A stretch of 64,000 nt of DNA from Buchnera aphidicola (Cinara kochiana kochiana). GTDB taxonomy: Bacteria > Pseudomonadota > Gammaproteobacteria > Enterobacterales > Enterobacteriaceae. The notes beneath the pieces were generated by a model. That model was not told where the DNA came from and did no database searches. It saw only the letters and a list, made by a program, of their open reading frames with translations. Every line of letters begins with the position of its first letter. The stretch's first letter is position 1. The DNA is taken from the NCBI RefSeq assembly GCF_900698905.1, contig NZ_LR217707.1, forward strand, positions 186,001-250,000, read 5' to 3'. This document shows positions 40,656-50,134 of the stretch, piece by piece. The translations under genes and the position numbers were made by a program.

Positions 40656-41744
40656 TTTTGCCTTCTTAATAAAAACATTAATATTAATCAAAATAATGTT
40701 TTATAAAAATTTAGTTTAATTTAAAGTAATATTTACTTTTATTAAAATTATTAATTTATATATATTAAATATATATATTTAATATATATAAATATATATA
40801 AATATATATTAAATATATATTTATATATATTAATAATTTATAAAAATATTTTGCTGATATATTTTGTATAATATATTATAATATTTATCAATAAAATAAT
40901 TTTTAAATTATTTAATATAATTTTTTTAATTATTTTTATGATAAAATTTTATAATAATTTTATATCTTAATATATAAGAAACAACATTATTAATTTTTTT
41001 ACAGTATTTCTTTTTATTAAAATAAAATTTACTGATTAATCTTTTTTATATATATAAATCAATTTTTTAATAAAAAATTAACTAAATTAAACATTCATTT
41101 TGATATCGTAACTTAAGACTTATAGAACAATTCAAAAGAGGATATACTTTATATATTAATAATAATAAGATGATCAAAATAATTTTATTAAAAATAAAAA
41201 AATATAAATTTTAAAAATCTGTTAAATAAATATAATTTAAAGAAATTATTTACTATACTAAAGTTCATATGACTATTTTTTTAAAATAAAAAATTAAAAA
41301 TTTAATCATTAATTATGATATATCAATCACATTAATTTAAACATACTAATAATATATCTAAAATAATCACAAAAATTTTTAAAAAAAATACATATATCTA
41401 AATCAATAAATATATAAAAAATATATATTATAAAAAAATTATTGATATTTTATATATTAATAATTTTATTGATTATCTTAATTTATTTTTAAAATAAATA
41501 AAAATATATTTTTATTAAATTAAATTTAATTAAATAACTTATAACTATTAATTAAACTATTTTTATAAAATAAATCTTAAATTCAAAATATATTTTTAAA
41601 GAAAATTTATAATTTTGTTTAATTTTATTAATAAATTTATATATATCAAAATATATTATAAATGTTTACTTATATAAATATTATATCATATACAAAAATA
41701 TTTTAAAAATATATAAATACACAATAAATATAGAGCATTATAAT
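40656..41744. other. Largest gene-free gap, between fldA and ybgI
   Basis: This 1,089-base divergent gap is the longest non-coding stretch in the window. It contains two adjoining long AT palindromes (listed separately) and otherwise near-random A/T sequence. In E. coli phr (photolyase) lies beside ybgI, and its loss could explain the gap. I could not recognise any phr remnant in either strand. No tRNA or GC-rich hairpin is seen. Confidence 0.6.
40754..40831. repeat. Two adjoining long AT palindromes upstream of fldA
   Basis: Positions 40754-40793 form a 40-base perfect palindrome. Positions 40791-40810 and 40812-40831 form a second perfect inverted repeat with 20-base arms about a single central base. 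Both contain only A and T. They lie 100-180 bases upstream of the fldA start. Such sequence can extrude cruciforms and is prone to expansion; chance in low-complexity DNA is the alternative. Confidence 0.65.
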
Positions 41745-42506
41745 ATGAACAATTTTTTTCTTGAAAAAATAATTAATGAAAAATTAAATAGCCATAAATA
41801 TAAAAATGATTATACACCTAATGGTTTACAAGTAGAAGGACGATCTGAAATAATAAAAATTATTACAGGTGTAACTGCTTGTAAAAATCTTTTAAAAGTA
41901 GCTATAAAACAACATGCTGACGCAATTATTGTGCATCATGGTTATTTTTGGAATAATCAAGACAAAAAAGTTTTAGGAATGCATAGAAATCGTTTAAAAA
42001 TGTTATTACTAAACGATATTAATTTATATAGCTGGCATATACCTCTAGACGTACATTCTAAGCTTGGTAATAACGTTCAATTGGGAAAATTATTAAACAT
42101 TAACATTAATAATAATATTAATGATAAAATAAATCCATACATATTACATGGAAAATTTAAAAAAAAACATACCGTCATATCATTAATTAATATAATAAAA
42201 AAAAAATTAAATAGAACTCCATTTCATTATGGTAAAACAGGTCCTGAATACATTAGAAATGTGGCGTGGTGTACCGGAAAAGGACAAAATTTTTTTAATC
42301 AAGTAACAAACTTAAATATTGATGCATATTTAACAGGAGAAATTTCAGAAGAAACTATTCACATTGCAGAAGAAAATAACATACATTTTTTTTCTTTAGG
42401 ACATCATGCTACAGAAAAATCAGGAGTTTATTTATTAGGAAAATGGTTATCTGGTCAATATAATGATTTAAAAATTAAATTCATTGATATATACAATCCC
42501 ATATAA
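41745..42506 (+). CDS. ybgI: YbgI, NIF3 / GTP cyclohydrolase 1 type 2 family protein
   Basis: Conserved dinuclear-metal protein of the NIF3 family; physiological role unclear, although E. coli YbgI has been linked to DNA repair and metal-dependent hydrolysis. The protein has 253 residues (E. coli 247). Metal ligands are visible in IIVHHGYFW (H64, H65), in the aspartate of PLDVHSKLGN, and in SLGHHATEKSGV near the C-terminus. The annotated frame of sucA overlaps its end only if an implausible upstream start is used; with the ATG at 42568 the spacing is 61 bases. In E. coli it is also close to sucAB (same region of the map). Confidence 0.92.
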   Translation: MNNFFLEKIINEKLNSHKYKNDYTPNGLQVEGRSEIIKIITGVTACKNLLKVAIKQHADAIIVHHGYFWNNQDKKVLGMHRNRLKMLLLNDINLYSWHIPLDVHSKLGNNVQLGKLLNININNNINDKINPYILHGKFKKKHTVISLINIIKKKLNRTPFHYGKTGPEYIRNVAWCTGKGQNFFNQVTNLNIDAYLTGEISEETIHIAEENNIHFFSLGHHATEKSGVYLLGKWLSGQYNDLKIKFIDIYNPI

Positions 42507-42567
42507 TAATAGAAAAAATCCATTAAATTTTAATTTATTATTAACTCTATTAATTATAGACATTCAC

Positions 42568-45369
42568 ATGACAAATAAAAAAAAAATATATTCACATAAT
42601 AACGGATGGTTATACGCAAATAACCAATCATTTTTAGAAAATATTTATGAAAAATTTTTATCTAATTCAAAATCATTAGACATATATTGGAAAGATATAT
42701 TTAATACTTTATCAGATAAAAACAATATAAAGGATGATATTATTAATCAAAAAATTTCTCATTATAAACATAATGATTTAACAAAAAATTCTAAAAAAAT
42801 AGTATTAAATAGCAATTCTGTACTATTACAAGAAAAATTTTTAAATCTTATAAATGCTTATCGAATGTACGGACATTACGCATCAAATATCAATCCACTT
42901 ATACGCCATAAAATAAAAAAATATATTCCTGAATTATCTTATTTATTTCACAATATAAAAAAAGAAGAATTAAATAATTTAATAAATTTTAATTTTTTAT
43001 TTTTTAAAAAAAAAATTAATTCTTTTAAAGAGATATATTTATTTTTTAAGAAAAAATATTCCAATTATATTGGTTTTGAATATATGCATTTAAATACAGA
43101 AAATGAAAAAAAATGGTTACAAAATTATATTGAAACTAATCATATTTCGAATTTTTTATCTAATAAAGAAAAAAAAAACATACTATCGGATTTAATACAA
43201 TCTACTTCTTTTGAAAAATTTATTCATACCAAATTTCCAGGTTATAAACGTTTTTCATTAGAGGGATGCGATGTTTTAATACCTGTTTTAAAAAAAATTA
43301 TAGAATTTTGTATGCATAAAAAAACTAAAAAAATATTTTTAGGAATGGCTCATCGCGGTAGATTGAACGTAATGAATAATGTTTTGCATCATAATGTATT
43401 ACATATGTTTAAAAATTATTCTCAATCAATTAAAAATCATAATGGTACAGGAGATGTTAAATACCATATAGGAATAAACAAAATTATTTATAAAAATAAA
43501 CAAAAAATTAAAATTCATTTATTAGATAATCCTTCTCATTTAGAAATTATAACTCCAGTTGTTATGGGATATTGTAAATTTTTTATAGATAATAAACCAA
43601 AAACAAATAATCCTATATCTGTCATTATACACGGTGATGCTGCTTTTGTAGGACAAGGAGTAATTCAAGAAACATTAAATATGTCTCAAGTTCCTGCATA
43701 TAATGTTTTTGGAAGTATACATATCATTATAAATAATCAAATTGCATTTACTACTTCTAATAAAAAATATTTAAGAACTAGTTTTTATTGTACAGATATT
43801 GCAAAAATGATTGATTCACCAATTTTTCATGTTAATGCCGATCAACCAGAAGAAGTGATGTTTATAATTACCTTAGCTTTAAAATTTCGATATTTATTTA
43901 AGAAAGATGTTTTTATTGAATTAATATGTTATAGAAGATTAGGTCATAATGAAGTAGATGATCCGTCTATAACACAACCAAAAATGTATTCTACAATAAA
44001 ACAACATGAACGTATTTGTACACTATACTCTAAAAAAATAATTAATATTTTAATTGATAATAATATCTCTTATAAACAATTATATACTTGTTTTATAGAT
44101 AAATTATTGAAAAAATCAAAAAAATCTTATAAAAAATCAAATACTTCAATATTACCATATAATAAAATAAATTTATCAAATTATTTAATTCCAAAAAAAA
44201 TTCATTTTCATGATTTTAAAAAAATAGCAAATGAATTATTCACATTACCTAAAAACTTATCTATACATTCACAAATAAAAAAAATTTTCTTAAATCGTAT
44301 ACAAATGGCTAACAATAAAACTCCATTAGATTGGGGAACAGCTGAAAATTTAGTTTATGCAATTTTAATGTATTATGGTATTACATGTCGATTAACTGGA
44401 GAAGATGTAAGACGAGGAACATTTTGTCATAGACATGCTGCTGTAGTTTGTCAAAAAAAAAATATCGTATATATTCCCTTACAAAATTTATCTAATGTTA
44501 AAGGATCATTTTATATTTGGGATTCAGTTTTATCAGAAGAATCTGTATTAGCATTTGAATATGGATATTCTACAGTATCTCATAACGTATTAAATGTTTG
44601 GGAAGCACAATTTGGCGATTTTTCAAATGGCGCACAGATAGTAATTGATCAATTTATAACTTCAAGTTTACAAAAATGGGGTCATTCTTCTTCCATAGTA
44701 ATGTTACTACCGCATGGTTATGAAGGACAAGGTCCTGAACATTCATCAGGACGAATAGAAAGATATTTACAATTATGCGCTCAAAATAATATTAAAATCT
44801 GCATACCTACAACAGTATCTCAGTGGTATCATATTTTGTTAAAACAAGGAATGAATTTTTCTAAAATTCCATTAATTATATTTACTCCAAAATCATTATT
44901 AAGAAATCCATTAACCTTTATTGACGCAAAAAAGTTATTACAAGAAAAATTTCATACCGTATTATTAACTTCATTAAAAAATACACAAAAAATAATATCC
45001 CGTATTATTTTTTGTTCAGGTAAAATTTATTACGAATTATTAAATTTTTATAAAAAAAATAATATTGTTGATACTGCAATAATACGTATCGAACAATTAT
45101 ATCCTTTTCCGTATTTGTCTATAAATAATATTTTATGTAAATTTACTAATATAAAAAATTTTATATGGTGTCAGGAAGAACCTATGAATCAAGGTAGTTG
45201 GACGTATATTTATTTTTATTTTAAAAAATACATTTTAATAAAATTTAATCAAATATCTATAGAATATATTGGTCGACCAAAATTATCTTCTACTGCTGAA
45301 GGAAATTTTATAGATCATCAGATACAACAAAAAAAAATCATAAAATCAGCATTTTCAGTATCAATGTAA
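42568..45369 (+). CDS. sucA: 2-oxoglutarate dehydrogenase E1 component
   Basis: Thiamine-diphosphate decarboxylase that starts conversion of 2-oxoglutarate to succinyl-CoA. From the ATG at 42568 it has 933 residues, exactly the E. coli length; the open frame reaches back to 42484, but those 28 residues have no counterpart and overlap ybgI. Landmarks include FLGMAHRGRLNVM, the ThDP/Mg region IHGDAAFVGQGVIQE and IIINNQIAFTT, RRLGHNEVDDP, LTGEDVRRGTFCHRHA, and LPHGYEGQGPEHSS. sucB follows after 20 bases. Buchnera is known to keep this complex although most of the TCA cycle is lost. Confidence 0.97.
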   Translation: MTNKKKIYSHNNGWLYANNQSFLENIYEKFLSNSKSLDIYWKDIFNTLSDKNNIKDDIINQKISHYKHNDLTKNSKKIVLNSNSVLLQEKFLNLINAYRMYGHYASNINPLIRHKIKKYIPELSYLFHNIKKEELNNLINFNFLFFKKKINSFKEIYLFFKKKYSNYIGFEYMHLNTENEKKWLQNYIETNHISNFLSNKEKKNILSDLIQSTSFEKFIHTKFPGYKRFSLEGCDVLIPVLKKIIEFCMHKKTKKIFLGMAHRGRLNVMNNVLHHNVLHMFKNYSQSIKNHNGTGDVKYHIGINKIIYKNKQKIKIHLLDNPSHLEIITPVVMGYCKFFIDNKPKTNNPISVIIHGDAAFVGQGVIQETLNMSQVPAYNVFGSIHIIINNQIAFTTSNKKYLRTSFYCTDIAKMIDSPIFHVNADQPEEVMFIITLALKFRYLFKKDVFIELICYRRLGHNEVDDPSITQPKMYSTIKQHERICTLYSKKIINILIDNNISYKQLYTCFIDKLLKKSKKSYKKSNTSILPYNKINLSNYLIPKKIHFHDFKKIANELFTLPKNLSIHSQIKKIFLNRIQMANNKTPLDWGTAENLVYAILMYYGITCRLTGEDVRRGTFCHRHAAVVCQKKNIVYIPLQNLSNVKGSFYIWDSVLSEESVLAFEYGYSTVSHNVLNVWEAQFGDFSNGAQIVIDQFITSSLQKWGHSSSIVMLLPHGYEGQGPEHSSGRIERYLQLCAQNNIKICIPTTVSQWYHILLKQGMNFSKIPLIIFTPKSLLRNPLTFIDAKKLLQEKFHTVLLTSLKNTQKIISRIIFCSGKIYYELLNFYKKNNIVDTAIIRIEQLYPFPYLSINNILCKFTNIKNFIWCQEEPMNQGSWTYIYFYFKKYILIKFNQISIEYIGRPKLSSTAEGNFIDHQIQQKKIIKSAFSVSM

Positions 45370-45389
45370 TTAAATTATAAGTGAAAATT

Positions 45390-46598
45390 ATGAATAAAGA
45401 CATCAAAATTTTAGCTCCCGATTTACCTGAATCAATTAATAACGCAATTATATTAAAATGGCACAAAAAAATAGGAGACACTGTTCAAGAAGACGAATTA
45501 ATTGCTGAGATTGAAACTGATAAAATAATATTAGAAATCTCATCTCCTATTACCGGCACTTTATATAAAAAATTATTTAAAGTAGGTCAAAAAATAAAAT
45601 CTAGATCTATAATTGGGTATATTCAATCAATTCATTTAGATAATAATATTCATAAAATTACTGATAAATTCACTCAAAAGAACAAAAAAAATTATTTTTT
45701 TACACCTAAAATGCGTAGATTAATTTCAAATAATAAAATTAATAAATTAACTATTAAAGGTATTAAAACACATGGTAAAATTACTAAAAATAAATTCATT
45801 ATAAATAATCTATATCAAGATACTGCATTAAAAAAAAATGAAAAAATAAGTAAAAAAATATTATCAGAAAAACATACAAACAAAAATTTATTCAAAAATA
45901 CTCGTTCTTTTCGTAGAATTCCCATGAGTCCGTTACGAAAAAAAATTTCAGAAAGATTACTGTCGACTATTCAAAATACGGCTATGTTAACTACTTTTAA
46001 TGAAGTTAATATGAAACCAATTATGTTAAAAAGACAAAAATACAATAGTATTTTCGAAAATAAATATAATAAATTAGGTTATATGTCTTTTTATATAAAA
46101 GCAGCAACACAAGCATTAAAGAAATTTCCAGATATTAATGCATCTATCGAAGGTACTGATATTATATATCATGATTATTATGATATTAATATAGCTATAT
46201 CTACACCTAGAGGATTAATTACACCGATTTTAAAAAATACTGACCGATTATCTATGTTTGAAATTGAAAAAAAAATAGAATATTTTTCTCGTTTAGGTAA
46301 ATCAGGAAAATTGCAATTAGAAGACTTAGAATCTGGTACATTCACTATTACAAACGGAGGTGTTTTCGGCTCTTTATTATCTACTCCAATAATAAATCCT
46401 CCACAAGTAGCTATATTGGGTATGCATAATATTAAAAATAGACCGGTTGTGTCATGTAATAAAATAAAAATATATCCTATGATGTATTTAGCCTTATCAT
46501 ATGACCATCAAATAATTGATGGAAAACAAGCCATACAGTTTTTAAATTATATAAAAGATATTATAGAAGATTTTTCTCGAATTATAATTGATGTTTAA
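45390..46598 (+). CDS. sucB: 2-oxoglutarate dehydrogenase E2 (dihydrolipoyl succinyltransferase)
   Basis: Core of the 2-oxoglutarate dehydrogenase complex, carrying the lipoyl arm and transferring the succinyl group to CoA. The ATG at 45390 gives 402 residues (E. coli 405) and fits the family start; a GTG at 45381 is in frame. The lipoyl domain has its target lysine K45 in EIETDKIILE, a peripheral subunit-binding domain is present (TPKMRRLISNNKINKL), and the catalytic domain has H373 and D377 in SYDHQIIDG. The Ala/Pro-rich linkers of E. coli are replaced by Lys/Asn-rich sequence. LipA and LipB (18455-20093) supply its cofactor. Confidence 0.97.
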   Translation: MNKDIKILAPDLPESINNAIILKWHKKIGDTVQEDELIAEIETDKIILEISSPITGTLYKKLFKVGQKIKSRSIIGYIQSIHLDNNIHKITDKFTQKNKKNYFFTPKMRRLISNNKINKLTIKGIKTHGKITKNKFIINNLYQDTALKKNEKISKKILSEKHTNKNLFKNTRSFRRIPMSPLRKKISERLLSTIQNTAMLTTFNEVNMKPIMLKRQKYNSIFENKYNKLGYMSFYIKAATQALKKFPDINASIEGTDIIYHDYYDINIAISTPRGLITPILKNTDRLSMFEIEKKIEYFSRLGKSGKLQLEDLESGTFTITNGGVFGSLLSTPIINPPQVAILGMHNIKNRPVVSCNKIKIYPMMYLALSYDHQIIDGKQAIQFLNYIKDIIEDFSRIIIDV

Positions 46599-46834
46599 TA
46601 TGTAAATTATCCAGTAGTAAAGTTATTGCAATAATATTCATAATTAATACAATAAATATTTATTTTAAATACATGATATAATAATTTTTATTTAAAAAAT
46701 TGTATCTAGTACACAAATATATTAAATACATTTATTTTTAATTTCAATTATATGGTTACTATCATATAAAATATATATAAATAGTTAACAACAATATTAA
46801 TTAAGCAGTAATATATAAAATATATAGGTACAAA

Positions 46835-47527
46835 ATGAATAATAAAAAAATAGTTTTAATGCGACATGGAGAAAGTCAGTGGAATCAATTAAATCAATTT
46901 ACTGGATGGAAAGACATTAAATTATCTGAACAAGGAAAACAAGAAGCATTACGTGCTGCTAAATTATTAAAAGAAAACAAATTTTTTTTTGACATAGCTT
47001 ATACATCAGTCTTAAAAAGAGCTATTCACACATTATGGATAATTTTAAAAAAATTAGATTGTATGTGGATACCGATACATAAATCTTGGAGATTAAACGA
47101 ACGAAATTATGGATTTTTAGAGGGATTAAATAAAGAAGAAACAATACAAAAATATGGGGAAAAAAAAGTTCAACTGTGGAGAAGAAGTTTTAAAGAAATG
47201 CCACCTAAAAATAATATTTCTGATATAAATTTAATAAAAAATGATAAAAAATATAAAAAATTAAAACAAGAAAACATTCCAGCTTCTGAAAGCCTAGAAA
47301 TGACATTTAAAAGAGTAATTCCGTTTTGGGAATCAAATATTCTTCCACAAATTAAAAAAAATAAAAATATCATTATTGTAGCTCATGGTAATTCATTACG
47401 ATCATTGATCAAATATTTAAACAAAATTAATGATATTGATATAGAAAAATTAGATATCTCTACAGGATCTCCTATTGTATATGAATTTTCTTATGATCTT
47501 AAACCTTTAAGATATTATTATTTATAA
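46835..47527 (+). CDS. gpmA: 2,3-bisphosphoglycerate-dependent phosphoglycerate mutase
   Basis: Interconverts 3- and 2-phosphoglycerate in glycolysis, using a phosphohistidine. The protein has 230 residues (E. coli 250); only the disordered C-terminal tail is shorter. H11 in LMRHGESQWN is the phosphorylated histidine, the catalytic glutamate lies in LNERNYGFLEG and H184 in VAHGNSLRSL. TAGGT precedes the ATG. It follows sucB on the same strand and precedes pfkA. Confidence 0.97.
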   Translation: MNNKKIVLMRHGESQWNQLNQFTGWKDIKLSEQGKQEALRAAKLLKENKFFFDIAYTSVLKRAIHTLWIILKKLDCMWIPIHKSWRLNERNYGFLEGLNKEETIQKYGEKKVQLWRRSFKEMPPKNNISDINLIKNDKKYKKLKQENIPASESLEMTFKRVIPFWESNILPQIKKNKNIIIVAHGNSLRSLIKYLNKINDIDIEKLDISTGSPIVYEFSYDLKPLRYYYL

Positions 47528-47736
47528 TAATATAATTTTTTAAAAAATATTTTTTGTAAATATTTATCAGTATTAATTACTAATATTACTTGTTTAAAAC
47601 TATATATTTATACAGTAAACATTATTTTATAAAAATATATTTAATTTTCAGATATTAAGCAATATTTTATATATTAAAAAATAATAATTTTTTATTTATA
47701 TTAATTGATATTAAACATCAAGGTTACAGAATTATA

Positions 47737-48702
47737 ATGATTAAAAAAATAGGAGTCTTAACAAGTGGCGGCGACGCTCCTGGTATGAATGCAACAATAC
47801 GCTCTATAGTTTATACGGCATTAAATAATAATTTAGAAATACTTGGTATAAAAAATGGATTTTTAGGTTTATATGAAAATACTATGATACCTTTATATAA
47901 AGAAAGTGTTGCTCATTTATTAAATAAAGGTGGAACTTTTTTAGGATCCTCTAGGTTTTTAAATTTTCGATTAAAAAAAATACAAAAAATAGCATTTCAT
48001 AATATTTTAAAAAGAAAAATTGATGTATTAATTATTATTGGTGGTAATGGATCGTATATAGGGGCTCAATGTTTAACTGACATGGGTATTCCTTGCATTG
48101 GTATTCCAAGTACTATAGATAACGACGTACCTGGAACAGATTATACTATAGGGTATTTTACTGCGTTAGAAACAGTAGTAAGTTCTATCGATAAATTAAG
48201 AGATACCATATCATCACACCAAAGAATTTCTATAATTGAAATCATGGGTCGTTATTGTGGAGATTTAACATTATTGTCTTCTATTGCTGGAGGATGTGAA
48301 TTTATCATTATTCCCGAAATAATTTATAAAAAAGAATTATTATTATTAGAAATACAAAAAAGTATCAAAAAGGGAAATAAACACGCAATAATAGCTGTTA
48401 CAGAACATATATGTGATGTATATGAATTAGCTAAATATATTCAAAAAAATACTAATCAAGAAACTCGAGCAACAGTATTAGGGCATATTCAACGGGGAGG
48501 TATTCCGGTCGCATACGATAGAATTTTAGCGTCTCGTATGGGCGTATATGCGGTAAAATTACTTTTAAAAAAAAACAAAGGAAAATGTGTTGGAATTATA
48601 AATAATAAAATAGTTCATCACGATATTAACTATGCATTAAAATATATGAAAAAATCATGTCAAAAACACTGGTTACATATGATAAAAGATCTTACTAATT
48701 AA
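47737..48702 (+). CDS. pfkA: 6-phosphofructokinase
   Basis: ATP-dependent phosphorylation of fructose 6-phosphate, the committed step of glycolysis. The protein has 321 residues (E. coli PfkA 320). The ATP-binding [13 protein letters not shown] lies at residues 8-20, the catalytic aspartate D128 in [19 protein letters not shown] near 170 and the sugar-binding GHIQRGG near 250 are present. AAGGT precedes the ATG. It is convergent with tpiA, with a GC-rich hairpin between them. Confidence 0.97.
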   Translation: MIKKIGVLTSGGDAPGMNATIRSIVYTALNNNLEILGIKNGFLGLYENTMIPLYKESVAHLLNKGGTFLGSSRFLNFRLKKIQKIAFHNILKRKIDVLIIIGGNGSYIGAQCLTDMGIPCIGIPSTIDNDVPGTDYTIGYFTALETVVSSIDKLRDTISSHQRISIIEIMGRYCGDLTLLSSIAGGCEFIIIPEIIYKKELLLLEIQKSIKKGNKHAIIAVTEHICDVYELAKYIQKNTNQETRATVLGHIQRGGIPVAYDRILASRMGVYAVKLLLKKNKGKCVGIINNKIVHHDINYALKYMKKSCQKHWLHMIKDLTN

Positions 48703-48713
48703 AATTATTCTAA

Positions 48714-48756
48714 TAATATAAATGTTAGTAATATAAATATTAGTAATATAAATAAG
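48714..48756. repeat. Two and a half tandem 15-base units behind pfkA
   Basis: TAATATAAATGTTAG (48714-48728), TAATATAAATATTAG (48729-48743) and the partial TAATATAAATAAG (48744-48756) lie head to tail with a single mismatch between the first two. They abut the terminator hairpin at 48753. This is a recent-looking local duplication in non-coding DNA. Confidence 0.75.
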
Positions 48757-48776
48757 TGCCGGTAATCCGGCGCTTA
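48753..48776. terminator. GC-rich terminator hairpin between pfkA and tpiA
   Basis: TAAGTGCCGG (48753-48762) pairs with CCGGCGCTTA (48767-48776) across a TAAT loop; one T-G wobble is the only imperfection. It is the most GC-rich non-coding, non-RNA element in the window and lies between the convergent stops of pfkA and tpiA. The downstream T run is weak and interrupted, so its function as an intrinsic terminator is likely but not certain. Confidence 0.65.
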
Positions 48777-48905
48777 AATATAAGTTATTATTTTTAAATT
48801 TTGTATATTTTTATAAAAAAAATATATATTTATTTTCATAAATAAAAAATTTTTAAATATTTATTCAAATTTTTATAAAAATTATATTTATATATTGATA
48901 AAATA

Positions 48906-49670
48906 TTAAACATGTATTATTTCTATAATTTTAGTAAATTCTTCAATTTGTAAAGAAGATCTTCCTAATAAAAAACCATCAATATCTTTTTGTTTAATAA
49001 GATTTTTTGCATTTTTTCTCGTTACCGATCCCCCATATTGAATGAAAAAATTTTTAATTCTATCATTTGTGCGGCTCACTATATATTGACGTATAAAACG
49101 AGCAATAAATTGTGCTTCTTTCGGTGTAGCTGAAATTTCAGATCCAATTGCCCATACAGGTTCGTAAGCAATAATAGAATCATTAAATGCCTGAATACCA
49201 CATATATCAAAAATTGAATCTATTTGTTTTTTACAAATATTAATAGTATTATTTTCTAATTTTTCTTGTTTAGTTTCTCCAATACATAAAATAGGAATTA
49301 AATTTTCTTTTTTTAATAAAAAAAATTTATTAGCAATCATACGATTTGTTTCATTATGATTAAAACGTCTTTCTGAATGACCGATAATTACATATTTAAT
49401 ACCTAAATCTTTTAACATAATAGGAGATATTTCTCCTGTAAAAGATCCAGAATTATGATTATCGGTATTTTGTGCTCCTAAAAAAAAATTTTTATTATCA
49501 AATAATAATGTATTTCGTATTAAATACGCATATAAAATAGGTAAGGATATAACTACTGTACATTTTTCATGATAATTTACTAAAAATTTATTTAATAAGT
49601 TTAAAAAAATTTTAATAGATTCTTGAGTACCATTTAATTTCCAATTACCCACAATAATCGGTTTAATCAT
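48906..49670 (-). CDS. tpiA: Triosephosphate isomerase
   Basis: Interconverts dihydroxyacetone phosphate and glyceraldehyde 3-phosphate. From the ATG at 49670 it has 254 residues (E. coli 255); TAAGG lies upstream and the longer frame to 49691 adds residues not in the family. Catalytic K11 in GNWKLNG, H98 in IIGHSERR and E170 in AYEPVWAIG are present, and the phosphate loop IQYGGSVT is intact. It is convergent with pfkA; the two genes are also close in E. coli. Confidence 0.97.
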   Translation of the reverse strand: MIKPIIVGNWKLNGTQESIKIFLNLLNKFLVNYHEKCTVVISLPILYAYLIRNTLLFDNKNFFLGAQNTDNHNSGSFTGEISPIMLKDLGIKYVIIGHSERRFNHNETNRMIANKFFLLKKENLIPILCIGETKQEKLENNTINICKKQIDSIFDICGIQAFNDSIIAYEPVWAIGSEISATPKEAQFIARFIRQYIVSRTNDRIKNFFIQYGGSVTRKNAKNLIKQKDIDGFLLGRSSLQIEEFTKIIEIIHV

Positions 49671-49788
49671 TTTATTACGCCTTATAAGCAATTATTAGAG
49701 TTTAGTCACTCAAAATAATTGCTGATTATATAAATTATTTATTAAATGAAGTTATATATATAGTATTTTATATTTAAATAATAAAATT

Positions 49789-50082
49789 TTAAATGTTCTG
49801 ATGAACATGATTTATACGATCCCTTAATTGTTTGCCGGGTTTAAAACGAGAAACATATTTTCCCTTTAAATAAATTTTTTCACCTGTTTTAGGATTTCTA
49901 CCTACTCGAGCACATCGATAATGTAATGAAAAACTACCAAATCCTCGAATTTCAATCCGATTACCTTTCTCTAAAGAGAGAGCCATATATTCTAAAATAT
50001 TTTTTACCAAAAATTTAATAATTTTTGCTGAAATATAAATTTTTTTTTTATTAATTTTTGCAAATAACTCTGATTTTGTCAT
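49789..50082 (-). CDS. ihfB: Integration host factor beta subunit
   Basis: Small DNA-bending nucleoid protein; in E. coli it works as a heterodimer with IhfA. From the ATG at 50082 it has 97 residues (E. coli 94), starting [10 protein letters not shown], with GAGGAT seven bases before it. The open frame to 50154 would overlap rpsA and add 24 residues absent in the family. The DNA-intercalating arm is intact ([33 protein letters not shown]), with the proline of RNPKTGE. It follows rpsA by 52 bases, as in E. coli. The alpha partner is not in this window. Confidence 0.94.
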   Translation of the reverse strand: MTKSELFAKINKKKIYISAKIIKFLVKNILEYMALSLEKGNRIEIRGFGSFSLHYRCARVGRNPKTGEKIYLKGKYVSRFKPGKQLRDRINHVHQNI

Positions 50083-50134
50083 ATATCCTCTAAATGAAAA
50101 TATAATAAAATATTTTAATATTTTAGTTATTATT

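Noticed and set aside
42484..42567. N-terminal extension of sucA overlapping ybgI
   Set aside because: The extra 28 residues are not found in SucA; the ATG at 42568 gives exactly the E. coli length.
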